A stretch of DNA of 64,000 bases from Bacillus sp. 1780r2a1 (GCA_024134725.1 CP099863.1:1731501-1795500), one strand, 5' to 3'. Shown: positions 18,802 to 26,624, counted from the first letter of the stretch. Program-made: numbers and translations. The notes: generated by a model not told the origin, from the sequence alone.

Positions 18802-19207
18802 AAAAGGTTTACTTGCATTTTCAAAATTTTCATCAGTTGGTGTCTTAAACACGATAATGGATTTAGGTGTCTACATGGTGCTCACGTCATTTGGCATGTA
18901 CTATTTAATTGCTCAGTGTCTATCTTATGGAACTGGAGTTGCAAATAGCTATATGCTAAACAGAAAATGGACCTTTCAACGAAAAGAACCCTCAACGGCT
19001 AAGGAAGTGACTAAATTTTTAGCGGTCAATTTGGTTACATTCATTTGTAGTTCACTGATTTTATGGCTATGTCATGAATATGCCTCTTTTAATCTTTTTG
19101 TAAGTAAAGGGGCTGCAAGTATAGGTAGTTTAGGAATTAATTTCTTGTTAACAAATCGCTATGTGTTTACAAAAACAATGGAAGGAAGGGAACAATATGA
19201 ACGTTAG
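18794..19207 (+). CDS. GtrA-family membrane protein (lipid-sugar flippase)
   Basis: About 137-aa GtrA protein with four membrane segments (FSSVGVLNTIMDLGVYMVLT near the start; the last ends in INFLLTNRYVF). The GtrA family is thought to flip polyprenyl-phosphate sugars across the membrane. It sits between the GT2 and gtaB genes. GTG at 18794 overlaps the GT2 stop by eight bases. An in-frame TTG at 18785 is possible but has worse ribosome-site spacing. Its 3' end overlaps the gtaB start by 11 bases. With both glycosyltransferases it completes a three-component system. Confidence 0.88.
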   Translation: MNKKGLLAFSKFSSVGVLNTIMDLGVYMVLTSFGMYYLIAQCLSYGTGVANSYMLNRKWTFQRKEPSTAKEVTKFLAVNLVTFICSSLILWLCHEYASFNLFVSKGAASIGSLGINFLLTNRYVFTKTMEGREQYER

Positions 19208-20081
19208 AAAAGCTGTCATTCCGGTTGGAGGGTTAGGTACTAGGTTTCTACCAGCCACAAAAGCTATTCCAAAAGAAATGCTCCCAATCGTTGATAAGCC
19301 TGCCGTGCAGTATATTGTGGAGGAAGCAGTAGAAGCGGGCATTGAAAGCATTATTTTTATTACAGGTAAGCATAAAAAAGCAATTGAAGATCATTTTGAT
19401 AAGTCAGTTCAATTAGAGCATCTGCTAGCGGAAAAAGGAAAGTATGAACTATTGGAAAATGTACAGCGTATTTCGAAAATGGCAAGCGTACATTATATCA
19501 GGCAGCAGGAGCCTCAAGGGCTTGGGCATGCCATTTTGTGTGCGGAGAAGTTTATTGGAGATGAACCTTTTGCAGTCTTGCTTGGTGACGATGTAATGGT
19601 AGGTGAAACGCCAGCTTTGAAGCAGCTTATAAAGACGTATGAAGAAGTAAATCAATCGGTGATTGGTGTTAAAGAAGTAAAGAAAGAAGATGTATCAAAG
19701 TATGGAATTATTAAAGCAAGCTCTGCGGTAGGGGATGTATATTCAGTCGAAGGTGTGGTAGAAAAGCCAAAGCTTGAGCAAGCACCTTCCAATGTAGCCA
19801 TTATGGGAAGATATATCTTAACGCCTTCTATTTTTCAGTCACTAAAAAAAATTGAAAAAGGAGTAGGAAATGAATTACAATTGACAGATGCAATAAATGA
19901 TTTATCTCAGTATGAACAGGTTTTTAGTGTGCGACTAAAAGGAAGTCGCTTTGACATTGGTGGTAAGTTTGGTTATTTACAGGCAATGATTGAAATGGCT
20001 TTAAAAAGAGAAGATTTACGGAATGTATTTTTACCTTACTTGCAGCAAATTGTTCAACAGGAGCAATGGAAAACAAGGTAA
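19197..20081 (+). CDS. gtaB: UTP-glucose-1-phosphate uridylyltransferase
   Basis: 294-aa UDP-glucose pyrophosphorylase, making UDP-glucose from UTP and glucose-1-phosphate. The nucleotide-binding signature GGLGTRFLPATKAIPKEMLP (residues 9-28), KPAVQYIVEEAV, the DDVMVG metal region (about 130), VVEKPK and FDIGGKFGYLQA are all present. The start ATG at 19197 follows GGAAGGGA and lies inside the end of the GtrA gene. Bacilli usually have another gtaB near teichoic-acid genes; this copy is probably dedicated to the cassette, which is inference. Confidence 0.94.
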   Translation: MNVRKAVIPVGGLGTRFLPATKAIPKEMLPIVDKPAVQYIVEEAVEAGIESIIFITGKHKKAIEDHFDKSVQLEHLLAEKGKYELLENVQRISKMASVHYIRQQEPQGLGHAILCAEKFIGDEPFAVLLGDDVMVGETPALKQLIKTYEEVNQSVIGVKEVKKEDVSKYGIIKASSAVGDVYSVEGVVEKPKLEQAPSNVAIMGRYILTPSIFQSLKKIEKGVGNELQLTDAINDLSQYEQVFSVRLKGSRFDIGGKFGYLQAMIEMALKREDLRNVFLPYLQQIVQQEQWKTR

Positions 20082-20089
20082 GAGCATTG

Positions 20090-20121
20090 TTCATATTCAA
20101 TTCATATTTAATTTATATAAT
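20090..20121 (+). promoter_or_regulatory. Direct-repeat activator promoter of the response-regulator gene
   Basis: TTCATA (20090-20095), five bases, TTCATA (20101-20106), nine bases, then the -10 TATAAT (20116-20121). A third near-copy, TTTATA, continues the 11-base phase at 20112. Identical spacing to the site at 15597 suggests one activator for both. TTCATA also fits the B. subtilis PhoP half-site TTHAYA. Confidence 0.65.
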
Positions 20122-20165
20122 AAAGTCACATGATAAAGGATGATAATGGACGGGGGAAATAAAAC

Positions 20166-20843
20166 GTGATTCAAATTTTAGTAGCAGATGATGATCAACA
20201 TATTCGAGAATTGATGTTAGTTTATTTAGAAACACAAGGGTTTAAAGTGATTGAGGCCGGTGATGGAGAAGAAGCGTGGAAAAAGTTGGAGGAATTTAGA
20301 GTAGACTTGGCCGTGGTAGATATTATGATGCCTTATAAAGATGGCTGGGAATTAACAAGAGAGATTAAAGAATATTTTGATATACCTGTACTCATGGTAA
20401 CGGCTAGAGGGGAAGCTCACGATAAGCTAAAAGGCTTTGACATTGGAACAGATGACTATGTTGTCAAGCCATTTAACCCTGAAGAATTAGTTGCTAGAGT
20501 AAAGGCACTTTTGAGAAGGTACCGAATTGAAGCAAGCAACATTATTCATATTGAAAATATACGATTGGATCGTAACAAGCTGGAAGTACATGTAGGTGAG
20601 TATGTCGAAAGCCTTCCTCTAAAAGAATTTGAACTCTTGTTTAAATTAGCCAGTTCACCTGGGAAAATCTTCACAAGAGATCAGCTTATCCAAAGTATTT
20701 GGGGCTATGATTACGAAGGGGATGAGCGAACTATTGATGTCCACATCAAAAGGGTGCGCGAGCGCTTAAATCAAAGTAGTCGTAAGGTGAACATTGAAAT
20801 TAAAACTGTTCGAGGGCTAGGTTATAAACTAGAAGGGTGTTAA
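20166..20843 (+). CDS. OmpR/PhoB-family response regulator
   Basis: 225-aa response regulator. The receiver has the acidic pocket ADDDQ (residues 6-10), phospho-acceptor Asp in VVDIMMPYKDGWE (about 52), the Thr of MVTARGE and Lys in VVKPFNPEEL. The C-terminal winged helix is complete (LPLKEFELLFKLASSPGKIF; GDERTIDVHIKRVRERL). Starts at GTG. The next gene, its histidine kinase, begins two bases after the stop. Lies 84 bases downstream of the glycosylation cassette behind its own direct-repeat promoter. Confidence 0.93.
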   Translation: MIQILVADDDQHIRELMLVYLETQGFKVIEAGDGEEAWKKLEEFRVDLAVVDIMMPYKDGWELTREIKEYFDIPVLMVTARGEAHDKLKGFDIGTDDYVVKPFNPEELVARVKALLRRYRIEASNIIHIENIRLDRNKLEVHVGEYVESLPLKEFELLFKLASSPGKIFTRDQLIQSIWGYDYEGDERTIDVHIKRVRERLNQSSRKVNIEIKTVRGLGYKLEGC

Positions 20844-20844
20844 T

Positions 20845-22209
20845 GTGAAGTCAATTTATTTGAAACTGGTGCTTTCCTTTATTATAACGATTGTACTAAG
20901 CGTTGTTATTACAATTACCATTACAACACTTTTAAGTAAAGACAGACTAGGTGATAAGTTAGAGCCAGATATGTTTCGGATGGGTGAGGAGTTCATTCAG
21001 CTATATGGCGCCAATGGTTCAGATGAAGCCGCTCGATTTTTATCCAATGCATCATTTATTCACTTTTCATTTATCATTGTTGATTCTGAATATAATAGAA
21101 GAGTATTAGGTGATCGAGGACCAACATTGCCCATTGACAAAAGTGTTGTAGACAATGTTTTGCAGGGAAATCGGTTCTCGACGGTTGAGAGTGAGCCCTC
21201 TAATAAACCAAAACCAAATATTGTGGGAATACCTTTTATTGAAAACGATCAGAGATATGCGTTATTTGTTCAGTCGCATCCTCAAAGGCAAATTTCCGTT
21301 ATTCAAGACGTGCAGCTTATTCAGCTCATAAGCGTACTGTTTATCGGGATTATTTTATTTGCGTATGTTTCTACAATTCTTATCAAACCAATTCAACGGC
21401 TAAGTGGAGCGATGAAAAAAGTAGGGAAAGGAGATTATTCGGTTCAAGTTGAGCATGTATCTAGCGATGAAATTGGTTTGCTAACTCAAAATTTCAATCA
21501 AATGGCAAAAGAACTCAACAAAATTGAAACGATGAGACAAGAATTTATTGCGAGCGTCTCCCATGAAATTCAATCACCCTTAACTTCTATTAAAGGCTTT
21601 TCAAAAGCTTTAAAAGATAATATTGTGAGTGAAGATAAAAAGCAGCAATACTTAACCATTATTGAAAAAGAAAGTACAAGGCTTTCACAATTAAGCTCGA
21701 ATCTTTTAAAACTAGCGTCATTAGATGCTGAGCATCATCCATTTCATCAAAAAACGTACGATTTGGATGAACAAATTCGTCATGTTATTTTGGCATTAGA
21801 GCCACAGTGGATAGGGAAGGGACTTGAAATTGAGCTCGATTTAGAAAAGGTTAAGATTGAAGGAGATGAAGAGCTGCTGGAACAGGTATGGCTTAACCTG
21901 CTTTCAAACAGTATTAAATATACTCATCAAAATGGAACGATTGCAGTTTCGATGTCTTCTGTAAACGAAGGGGTGACGGTTTCAGTAAAGGATACGGGTA
22001 TTGGTATACATGAAGAAGATCAAACTTATATTTTCGAAAGCTTTTATACAGTAGATAAATCAAGGTCACTAAAAAGCAATGGATTAGGTCTTGCGATTTC
22101 TAAAAAAATTATTAACTTACATGAGGGATCAATTTCTGTTGAAAGTCGTATAAATAAAGGAAGTACGTTCACCGTATTTCTTCCCAATAAAAAGTCTCAA
22201 AGCACCTGA
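20845..22209 (+). CDS. Sensor histidine kinase, partner of the regulator upstream
   Basis: 454-aa membrane kinase. Membrane segment at about 7-28, extracytoplasmic sensor domain of about 125 residues, second segment about 157-180, then HAMP linker (IQRLSGAMKKVGKGDYSVQV). The dimerisation box holds the phospho-His in SVSHEIQSPLTSIKGF. ATPase motifs follow: NLLSNSIKYT (N box), DTGIGI (G1) and NGLGLAISKKI (G2). Starts at GTG, coupled to the regulator. Domain order is classic EnvZ-type. Length and layout recall B. subtilis YkoH, but I do not insist on orthology. The signal is unknown. Confidence 0.93.
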   Translation: MKSIYLKLVLSFIITIVLSVVITITITTLLSKDRLGDKLEPDMFRMGEEFIQLYGANGSDEAARFLSNASFIHFSFIIVDSEYNRRVLGDRGPTLPIDKSVVDNVLQGNRFSTVESEPSNKPKPNIVGIPFIENDQRYALFVQSHPQRQISVIQDVQLIQLISVLFIGIILFAYVSTILIKPIQRLSGAMKKVGKGDYSVQVEHVSSDEIGLLTQNFNQMAKELNKIETMRQEFIASVSHEIQSPLTSIKGFSKALKDNIVSEDKKQQYLTIIEKESTRLSQLSSNLLKLASLDAEHHPFHQKTYDLDEQIRHVILALEPQWIGKGLEIELDLEKVKIEGDEELLEQVWLNLLSNSIKYTHQNGTIAVSMSSVNEGVTVSVKDTGIGIHEEDQTYIFESFYTVDKSRSLKSNGLGLAISKKIINLHEGSISVESRINKGSTFTVFLPNKKSQST

Positions 22210-22237
22210 GTTTATACAAATGCTTTGAGGCTCTTTT
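22192..22237. terminator. Convergent terminator between kinase and GNAT
   Basis: The stem AGtCTCAAAGCA / TGCTTTGAGgCT is flanked by A-rich and T-rich tracts. Its left arm lies in the last codons of the kinase gene and its right side touches the GNAT stop. Confidence 0.75.
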
Positions 22238-22640
22238 AATTGGAGCGAGGAATACGAAAAGCAACGTCCACATGTTCAAAACCAATGCGAGGATAGTATT
22301 CAACCGCGTTTGGCGCAGATAACAAAATGATAGCAGCTTGGTTAGTTGCTGCTTTTTTCACTTGCGCAAGGAGGGCCTTCCCAATTCCTTTTTGTTGATA
22401 TTCTTTACATACGGCAAGGTCCGATACATAGCAGCAATAGCTAAAATCAGTTAGACAGCGAGCGACTCCAATTAGCTTTTCATCATCCCAAGCTGTAACT
22501 AGTAAGTTCCCATGATTAAGCATTTTCTGAATTCGAGTCAAGTCTTGAACAGGGCGATTGATACCAGAAGACGCAAAGACGTTAGTTAGTTGTTGGGCAT
22601 TAATTGGCTGATTTACTTTATATGTGATGGTAGTTGACAC
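22236..22640 (-). CDS. GNAT-family N-acetyltransferase
   Basis: 134-aa GNAT enzyme. The acetyl-CoA loop is CKEYQQKGIGKALLAQVKKA (Q/R-x-x-G-x-G/A), preceded by the beta-4 strand YCCYVSDLAV and followed by LSAPNAVEYYPRIGFEHVD, the usual C-terminal block. Single domain of normal length. Starts at GTG behind AAAGGAGG. Substrate unknown. Divergent from the leader/yezD unit, so its promoter shares the 22641-22720 region. Confidence 0.88.
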   Translation of the reverse strand: MSTTITYKVNQPINAQQLTNVFASSGINRPVQDLTRIQKMLNHGNLLVTAWDDEKLIGVARCLTDFSYCCYVSDLAVCKEYQQKGIGKALLAQVKKAATNQAAIILLSAPNAVEYYPRIGFEHVDVAFRIPRSN

Positions 22641-22716
22641 ATTTAAACCTCCTTTTAGTTACAATAGATAATACCATATTTTAACTAAAAGGAATATTCG
22701 AATTTTTAAATCCTAC

Positions 22717-22745
22717 TTGACATATAGGTAAAGTATAAATAATAT
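22717..22745 (+). promoter_or_regulatory. Promoter of the yezD-fbpA leader
   Basis: TTGACA (22717-22722), 17 bases, TAATAT (22740-22745); an overlapping TATAAT starts at 22743. Transcription would begin near 22752 and run into the terminator at 22806, giving an RNA of about 85 nt unless read through. No Fur box was seen near it. Confidence 0.65.
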
Positions 22746-22805
22746 AATAACTATAGATTATTTGGAAAAATGAGATAGTTAATTTGCTGATCGGTCAACC
22801 GAAGG

Positions 22806-22836
22806 CTCATACTTTGTCAAAGTATGAGTTTTTTTT
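22806..22836 (+). terminator. Leader terminator upstream of leader peptide
   Basis: A perfect 10-bp stem CTCATACTTT / AAAGTATGAG with a 3-base loop is followed by eight T. It lies between a good promoter and the leader peptide, so it can act as an attenuator. TGAGAT near 22771 could pair with ATCTCA near 22837 and enclose it. Confidence 0.75.
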
Positions 22837-22878
22837 ATCTCAACTCCAAATCGAGATGGTTAGGTGAGGAGGCATATG

Positions 22879-22941
22879 ATGAGACTATCTTCTGCTCATA
22901 TTACAAGTACTTATAGGTGTTGTTTTTTGCTGACAGTGTAA
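22879..22941 (+). CDS. Putative Cys-Cys leader peptide (20 aa)
   Basis: A strong ribosome site GTGAGGAGG sits six bases before ATG 22879. The reading frame encodes MRLSSAHITSTYRCCFLLTV and stops at 22941, 36 bases before the yezD start. It is too short for an ordinary enzyme. Two adjacent TGT cysteine codons are placed late in the peptide. By eye the R-L-S..H-I....R-C-C pattern resembles Cys-containing leader peptides ahead of sulfur-assimilation genes in actinobacteria. Translation could sense cysteinyl-tRNA supply. This is inference; the ribosome site and frame are seen directly. Confidence 0.55.
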   Translation: MRLSSAHITSTYRCCFLLTV

Positions 22942-22977
22942 ATAAATAAAAAGATAAAACCAAAGGAGAAGGATAAA

Positions 22978-23139
22978 ATGGCAGCTATTACACAAGAAAA
23001 AATTGATTATATTGTGAAGTTATTAAGTGATATTAACTATGGTTCTGTACTAATTACATTGCATGACGGTCAAATTACGCAAGTAGACCATACGGAAAAG
23101 AATCGTTTTATAAAAGCAAAAGCATCTGCTTCTAAGTAA
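22978..23139 (+). CDS. yezD: YezD-family (DUF2292) small protein
   Basis: 53-aa protein: MAAITQEKIDYIVKLLSDIN at the start, then YGSVLITLHDGQITQVDHTE and a basic tail. The pattern I..ALKSINYGSI.ITVHDG.I.QI...EK of DUF2292/YezD is clear. Members are often found beside sulfur-assimilation genes in Bacillales; their job is unknown. Ribosome site AAAGGAGAAGG. It lies between the leader peptide and the FbpA-family gene and shares their transcript. Too short for usual ORF cut-offs. Confidence 0.82.
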   Translation: MAAITQEKIDYIVKLLSDINYGSVLITLHDGQITQVDHTEKNRFIKAKASASK

Positions 23140-23167
23140 ATAGTGAAACAGTAGAAAGGAGATGAAC

Positions 23168-23326
23168 ATGGAAAACTTATTGCGAAGTGCTGTAACTAAG
23201 CGAAAGAATGAGTTGATTCACCGCCTAATTAAAAGTGGGGTTTATAAAAAAGGAGACCAGCATTTATTTGAGCTAACATTGACAGAATTAGAGCACGTGT
23301 ATCGAAGTTATTACCGAAATGAATAA
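23168..23326 (+). CDS. fbpA: FbpA-family Fur-regulated basic protein
   Basis: 52-aa basic protein (MENLLRSAVTKRKNELIHRL, then IKSGVYKKGDQHLFELTLTE). The GVYKK.D..L.ELTL.ELE signature is that of B. subtilis FbpA, a small protein linked to the iron-sparing response with the FsrA RNA. Start ATG 23168 follows AAAGGAG by six bases; an in-frame ATG at 23162 is too close. Unlike the B. subtilis gene I see no Fur box upstream. Here it appears to be read from the yezD promoter, which may join it to sulfur rather than iron control. Confidence 0.82.
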   Translation: MENLLRSAVTKRKNELIHRLIKSGVYKKGDQHLFELTLTELEHVYRSYYRNE

Positions 23327-23333
23327 AAAGTGA

Positions 23334-23368
23334 AAAAATCCGCTTTCTCTTGATGAAAGCGGATTTTT
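23334..23368 (+). terminator. Terminator after fbpA
   Basis: A perfect 14-base stem AAAAATCCGCTTTC / GAAAGCGGATTTTT with a 7-base loop. Confidence 0.9.
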
Positions 23369-23416
23369 CTTATGTTATTAAAAGATATTTCAATTGTTCT
23401 ACAAATAGTCATAAAA

Positions 23417-23449
23417 TTAGTACCAGCTTATAATAACTCATGTTATAAT
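23417..23449 (+). promoter_or_regulatory. FapR-like half-site in the fabH promoter
   Basis: TTAGTACC (23417-23424) equals the left half of the FapR operator TTAGTACCTRGTACTAA. The right half is poor (matches at G, T and the last TAA). It overlaps two possible -10 boxes, TATAAT at 23429 and 23444. FapR controls fabH genes in B. subtilis. Confidence 0.45.
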
Positions 23450-23480
23450 GACGTATAAAACCATTTATTGAGGTGAATCA

Positions 23481-24476
23481 ATGAAAAAATCAGCAGTGAA
23501 AATTACGGGCATTGGTACGTATGTACCTGAGAACCGATTGACTAACGAAGATTTGGAAGCATTAGTGGAAACAGATCATGAGTGGATTATTCAGCGAACT
23601 GGTATGAAAGAGCGTCGAATTGCAAGAAGCGATGAATATACATCCACATTAGCGATAAAAGCAATTGAAAATTTATTAGATAGATATGATGTAAACATTG
23701 AAGATGTAGATTGCATCATTGTAGCGACTACAACACCTGATTATTCCTTACCAAGCGTCGCAAGTCAAATTCAAGCACATTTTCAAATCAGCGAAACAGC
23801 GTCCTTTGATTTAAGTGCTGCGTGTGCTGGATTTACGTACGGACTTCATGTTGCAAATGGATTAATTACATCTGGAATACATAAAAAAGTAATCGTAGTG
23901 GGTTCCGAAGTGATGTCAAAGATTACGGACTATACAGATCGAACGACATGCGTTCTTTTTGGAGATGGAGCCGGTGCGATGATGCTTGAATATAATGAGC
24001 AAGACGCACACTTATTAGCCACGCACTATGGTACGGATGGAACGGGTGGGCAGCACTTATATCGTTCGAATTTATCTACGCATATTGGAGAAAAAGAGAT
24101 TAATAGGTCAGGTTATCTTGTACAAAATGGCCGTGAAGTATATAAATTTGCAGCTCGTACCGTACCAAAAGGGGTGAAGAAACTGCTTGAAAAAGCAGGC
24201 TATCAACCAGGAGATGTTAATTGGTTTGTACCTCACAGCGCGAACTTACGCATGATTGAAACGATTAGTGCCAAACTGGGATTTTCAATGGACCAAACGT
24301 TAACTAGCGTACAGTATTGCGGAAACACATCATCGGCATCCATTCCTCTTGCTTTTGATTTAGGCATACAGGAAAAGAAGGTGAAGCAGGGAGATGTTGT
24401 TGCACTGTATGGCTTTGGTGGTGGCCTTACGCACTGCGGTGTATTGCTTACTTGGAATTGTATTGAAAAAAACTAG
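23481..24476 (+). CDS. fabH: 3-oxoacyl-ACP synthase III
   Basis: 331-aa FabH condenses an acyl-CoA primer with malonyl-ACP to start fatty-acid synthesis; in bacilli it prefers branched primers. The catalytic triad is intact: Cys115 in LSAACAGFTYG, His in WFVPHSANLRMI and Asn in YCGNTSSASIPLAF. GTDGTGGQHLY and the C-terminal GFGGGLTHCGVLLTW are family hallmarks. It stands alone rather than with fabF, as B. subtilis fabHB does, so it may be the second FabH of the cell. A FapR-like half-site lies in its promoter. Confidence 0.95.
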   Translation: MKKSAVKITGIGTYVPENRLTNEDLEALVETDHEWIIQRTGMKERRIARSDEYTSTLAIKAIENLLDRYDVNIEDVDCIIVATTTPDYSLPSVASQIQAHFQISETASFDLSAACAGFTYGLHVANGLITSGIHKKVIVVGSEVMSKITDYTDRTTCVLFGDGAGAMMLEYNEQDAHLLATHYGTDGTGGQHLYRSNLSTHIGEKEINRSGYLVQNGREVYKFAARTVPKGVKKLLEKAGYQPGDVNWFVPHSANLRMIETISAKLGFSMDQTLTSVQYCGNTSSASIPLAFDLGIQEKKVKQGDVVALYGFGGGLTHCGVLLTWNCIEKN

Positions 24477-24500
24477 AGGTGAAAATCCTCTAGTTTTTTT
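24466..24500 (+). terminator. Terminator after fabH
   Basis: The perfect stem AAAACTAGAGG / CCTCTAGTTTT is followed by a T-run. Its left arm contains the fabH stop codon. Confidence 0.9.
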
Positions 24501-24597
24501 ATTGCCATTTTTCTTCTATAATCAAAATTATGGTAAAATATTCTTGGTGTTTTTTCTATAAAAGGTTTATCAAACCAAGCGGAATAAGGGGATGTTA

Positions 24598-25272
24598 ATG
24601 AATCAACTTTTGTATATTGAAGATAATAAAGAAATTGCGCTACCAATTAAAACCATGTTAGAAAAACTAGGCTATCACATCATTTGGAAAGAAGACGGTG
24701 AGAGCGCGCTGTTGCATATTGAAGAAGTAGATTTGGTTATTTTAGATATTATGCTTCCAGGTTTAGACGGATTTTCAATTGGCAAGCGCTTGAAAAAACT
24801 AGCTTCAGATATTCCAATATTCATAGTATCAGCTCGAACGTCTTTAGAGGATAAAATTGAAGGTTTGGGCTTTGCTGATGATTATATTACCAAGCCATTT
24901 CATCCAGAAGAACTAGCCGCTCGGATTGAAGTATTATTACGACGATTTCAGCGACATAATCGAAATTTGTTAACAATCCATCATTTAAAGGTAAATCTTG
25001 ATACGCAACAAATTGTAAATCAAGAAACAGCCCAAGAAATTTTATTAACAGGAAAACAATTTCAAATCTTTTATTACTTCTTACAACATTTAAATCAAAT
25101 TTTAACCAAGGAACAAATTTATGAAGCGATTTGGAAAGAAGCGTATATAGAAGGTGATAAAACATTAATGGTTCACATTCGTTACCTTCGTGAAAAAATT
25201 GAAATCAATCCAGCTAAACCTCTTATTATTGAAACAATTAGAGGAATAGGCTATCGAGTAAAAGAGGCATGA
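24598..25272 (+). CDS. OmpR-family response regulator (transporter-linked)
   Basis: 224-aa response regulator. The acidic pocket is IEDNK near the start, phospho-Asp in LVILDIMLPGLDGFSIGKRL (about 50), and Lys in YITKPFHPEEL. The C-terminal winged helix ends with HIRYLREKIEINPAKPLIIE and RGIGYRV. The ATG at 24598 is preferred over ATG 24592 because AAGGGG lies eight bases before it. The kinase gene starts inside its stop (ATGA overlap). Together they precede an ABC exporter operon, a common layout for antimicrobial-peptide resistance modules. Confidence 0.92.
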   Translation: MNQLLYIEDNKEIALPIKTMLEKLGYHIIWKEDGESALLHIEEVDLVILDIMLPGLDGFSIGKRLKKLASDIPIFIVSARTSLEDKIEGLGFADDYITKPFHPEELAARIEVLLRRFQRHNRNLLTIHHLKVNLDTQQIVNQETAQEILLTGKQFQIFYYFLQHLNQILTKEQIYEAIWKEAYIEGDKTLMVHIRYLREKIEINPAKPLIIETIRGIGYRVKEA

Positions 25273-26624
25273 AAAGTTATTCGTTATTGACCAAGTACGC
25301 CGTTATTATTATTCTCTCGTTAATTGTGGTGCCTGGAACATACTTTATCTTGAATTTTGTTTATCTCTTTCCTGTAGCCTTGTCAGAAGGGCTGTTAGAT
25401 GAACCTTATAAAGGAAAGAGCTTTTACGAAGAAGCCGTTCATAAAGAGGCGCGTCAATTAGGTAACCAACCTGATAAGGTTATTCATGAACGTTTAAGTG
25501 TTTTCCATAAACAGTATCCAGAAGCACGTATCTTTTGGGTAGATGAGAATGGGGAGACACAGAATTCTATCCCAAAAGATATGGATATACCTAAAGCCTG
25601 GACGCCTGCCTACACGGTGGAATTTATGAAAGAAAGCTACGATTCAGACCCTTTTACGGTAGTTGCTTTTATTGGTACAGAGCAAAAAGAAGGCTTTTTA
25701 GTATTTCAAATAAATCAAGAGCTTTTAGAGTATCCGATGTTCCAGATAGATGATAAATACCGCAATCTTTATGAAGTACTTGTGCTAGCGATCATTGGCG
25801 TATTCTTTCTTCTCTCGTTATGGTTTTTCTTAAAAATCCGAAAGCGCTTAACAGCACTATCAAAGGTGATGCAAATTAAAGAGGGGAAAATCCCTAATTA
25901 TGTTGATTCACCGGCTAATGATGAAATTGGAGAGCTTGAAAAAGCCTTTAATGAAATGGTGAGCGAATTAGAAAAGGCTAGAGAGAGAGAAGCAGAAGAA
26001 GCACGTATTCGACGTGAACTTATGACGAATCTATCACATGATATCCGAACGCCTTTAACAACCATTCGTGCACATGGATATAATTTAAAAGATGAAAACT
26101 TAACAAAAGATGGACAACAATCACTCAACATAATGAACGATAAGATTTCTTTTGTGAGTAGTTTAATTGAAAACTTGTTTTCTTATAATTTACTACAAAG
26201 TGGGAAGTACAGGTATCAACCAAAGGATGTTGATATTATAAAATTGCTTCGTACAGTCATTATTCAATGGTACCCTGTATTTGAAAACGAAGGGTTTGAC
26301 ATCCGTGTTCACTTTCCTGAACAGTCCGTTATTTGGTATATCGATTCTAATTGGCTCGAACGTATTATGGATAATTTATTTCAAAATGTAAAAAGGCACG
26401 CTCATAGCGGAAAGTTCTTTAGTATTAGTGTTGAAAGTACACAGGCAGAATCAATGATTATCATCTCCGATAAAGGTCCGGGCTTTAGAGAAAATTGTAT
26501 GACCACGGAGTATGGAATTGGTCTAGGGGTTGTAGATGCAATGGTAAAAGAAATGGAGCTTGCATGGGAAATTGATACTTCTGATCAAGGTACAACTATA
26601 AAGATTATCCAAAGTAGTCATTAA
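25269..26624 (+). CDS. Sensor histidine kinase (transporter-linked)
   Basis: 451-aa membrane kinase. First membrane segment about 10-32, extracytoplasmic domain about 33-165, second segment about 168-190, then HAMP. The His box is MTNLSHDIRTPLTTIRAHGY, and the ATPase has NLFQNVKRHAHSG, DKGPGF and YGIGLGVVD. The large extracellular domain separates it from the intramembrane-sensing kinases of BceS type, so it probably senses a ligand directly. Its start overlaps the regulator stop by four bases. A repeat element with a terminator-like hairpin follows. Confidence 0.92.
   Translation: MKSYSLLTKYAVIIILSLIVVPGTYFILNFVYLFPVALSEGLLDEPYKGKSFYEEAVHKEARQLGNQPDKVIHERLSVFHKQYPEARIFWVDENGETQNSIPKDMDIPKAWTPAYTVEFMKESYDSDPFTVVAFIGTEQKEGFLVFQINQELLEYPMFQIDDKYRNLYEVLVLAIIGVFFLLSLWFFLKIRKRLTALSKVMQIKEGKIPNYVDSPANDEIGELEKAFNEMVSELEKAREREAEEARIRRELMTNLSHDIRTPLTTIRAHGYNLKDENLTKDGQQSLNIMNDKISFVSSLIENLFSYNLLQSGKYRYQPKDVDIIKLLRTVIIQWYPVFENEGFDIRVHFPEQSVIWYIDSNWLERIMDNLFQNVKRHAHSGKFFSISVESTQAESMIIISDKGPGFRENCMTTEYGIGLGVVDAMVKEMELAWEIDTSDQGTTIKIIQSSH

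Noticed and set aside
22717-22836. SAM (S-box) riboswitch ahead of yezD
   Set aside because: Sulfur context made this plausible, but the conserved S-box segments such as AGAGAGGTGGAGGGA are absent; only a simple hairpin terminator and the leader peptide are seen.
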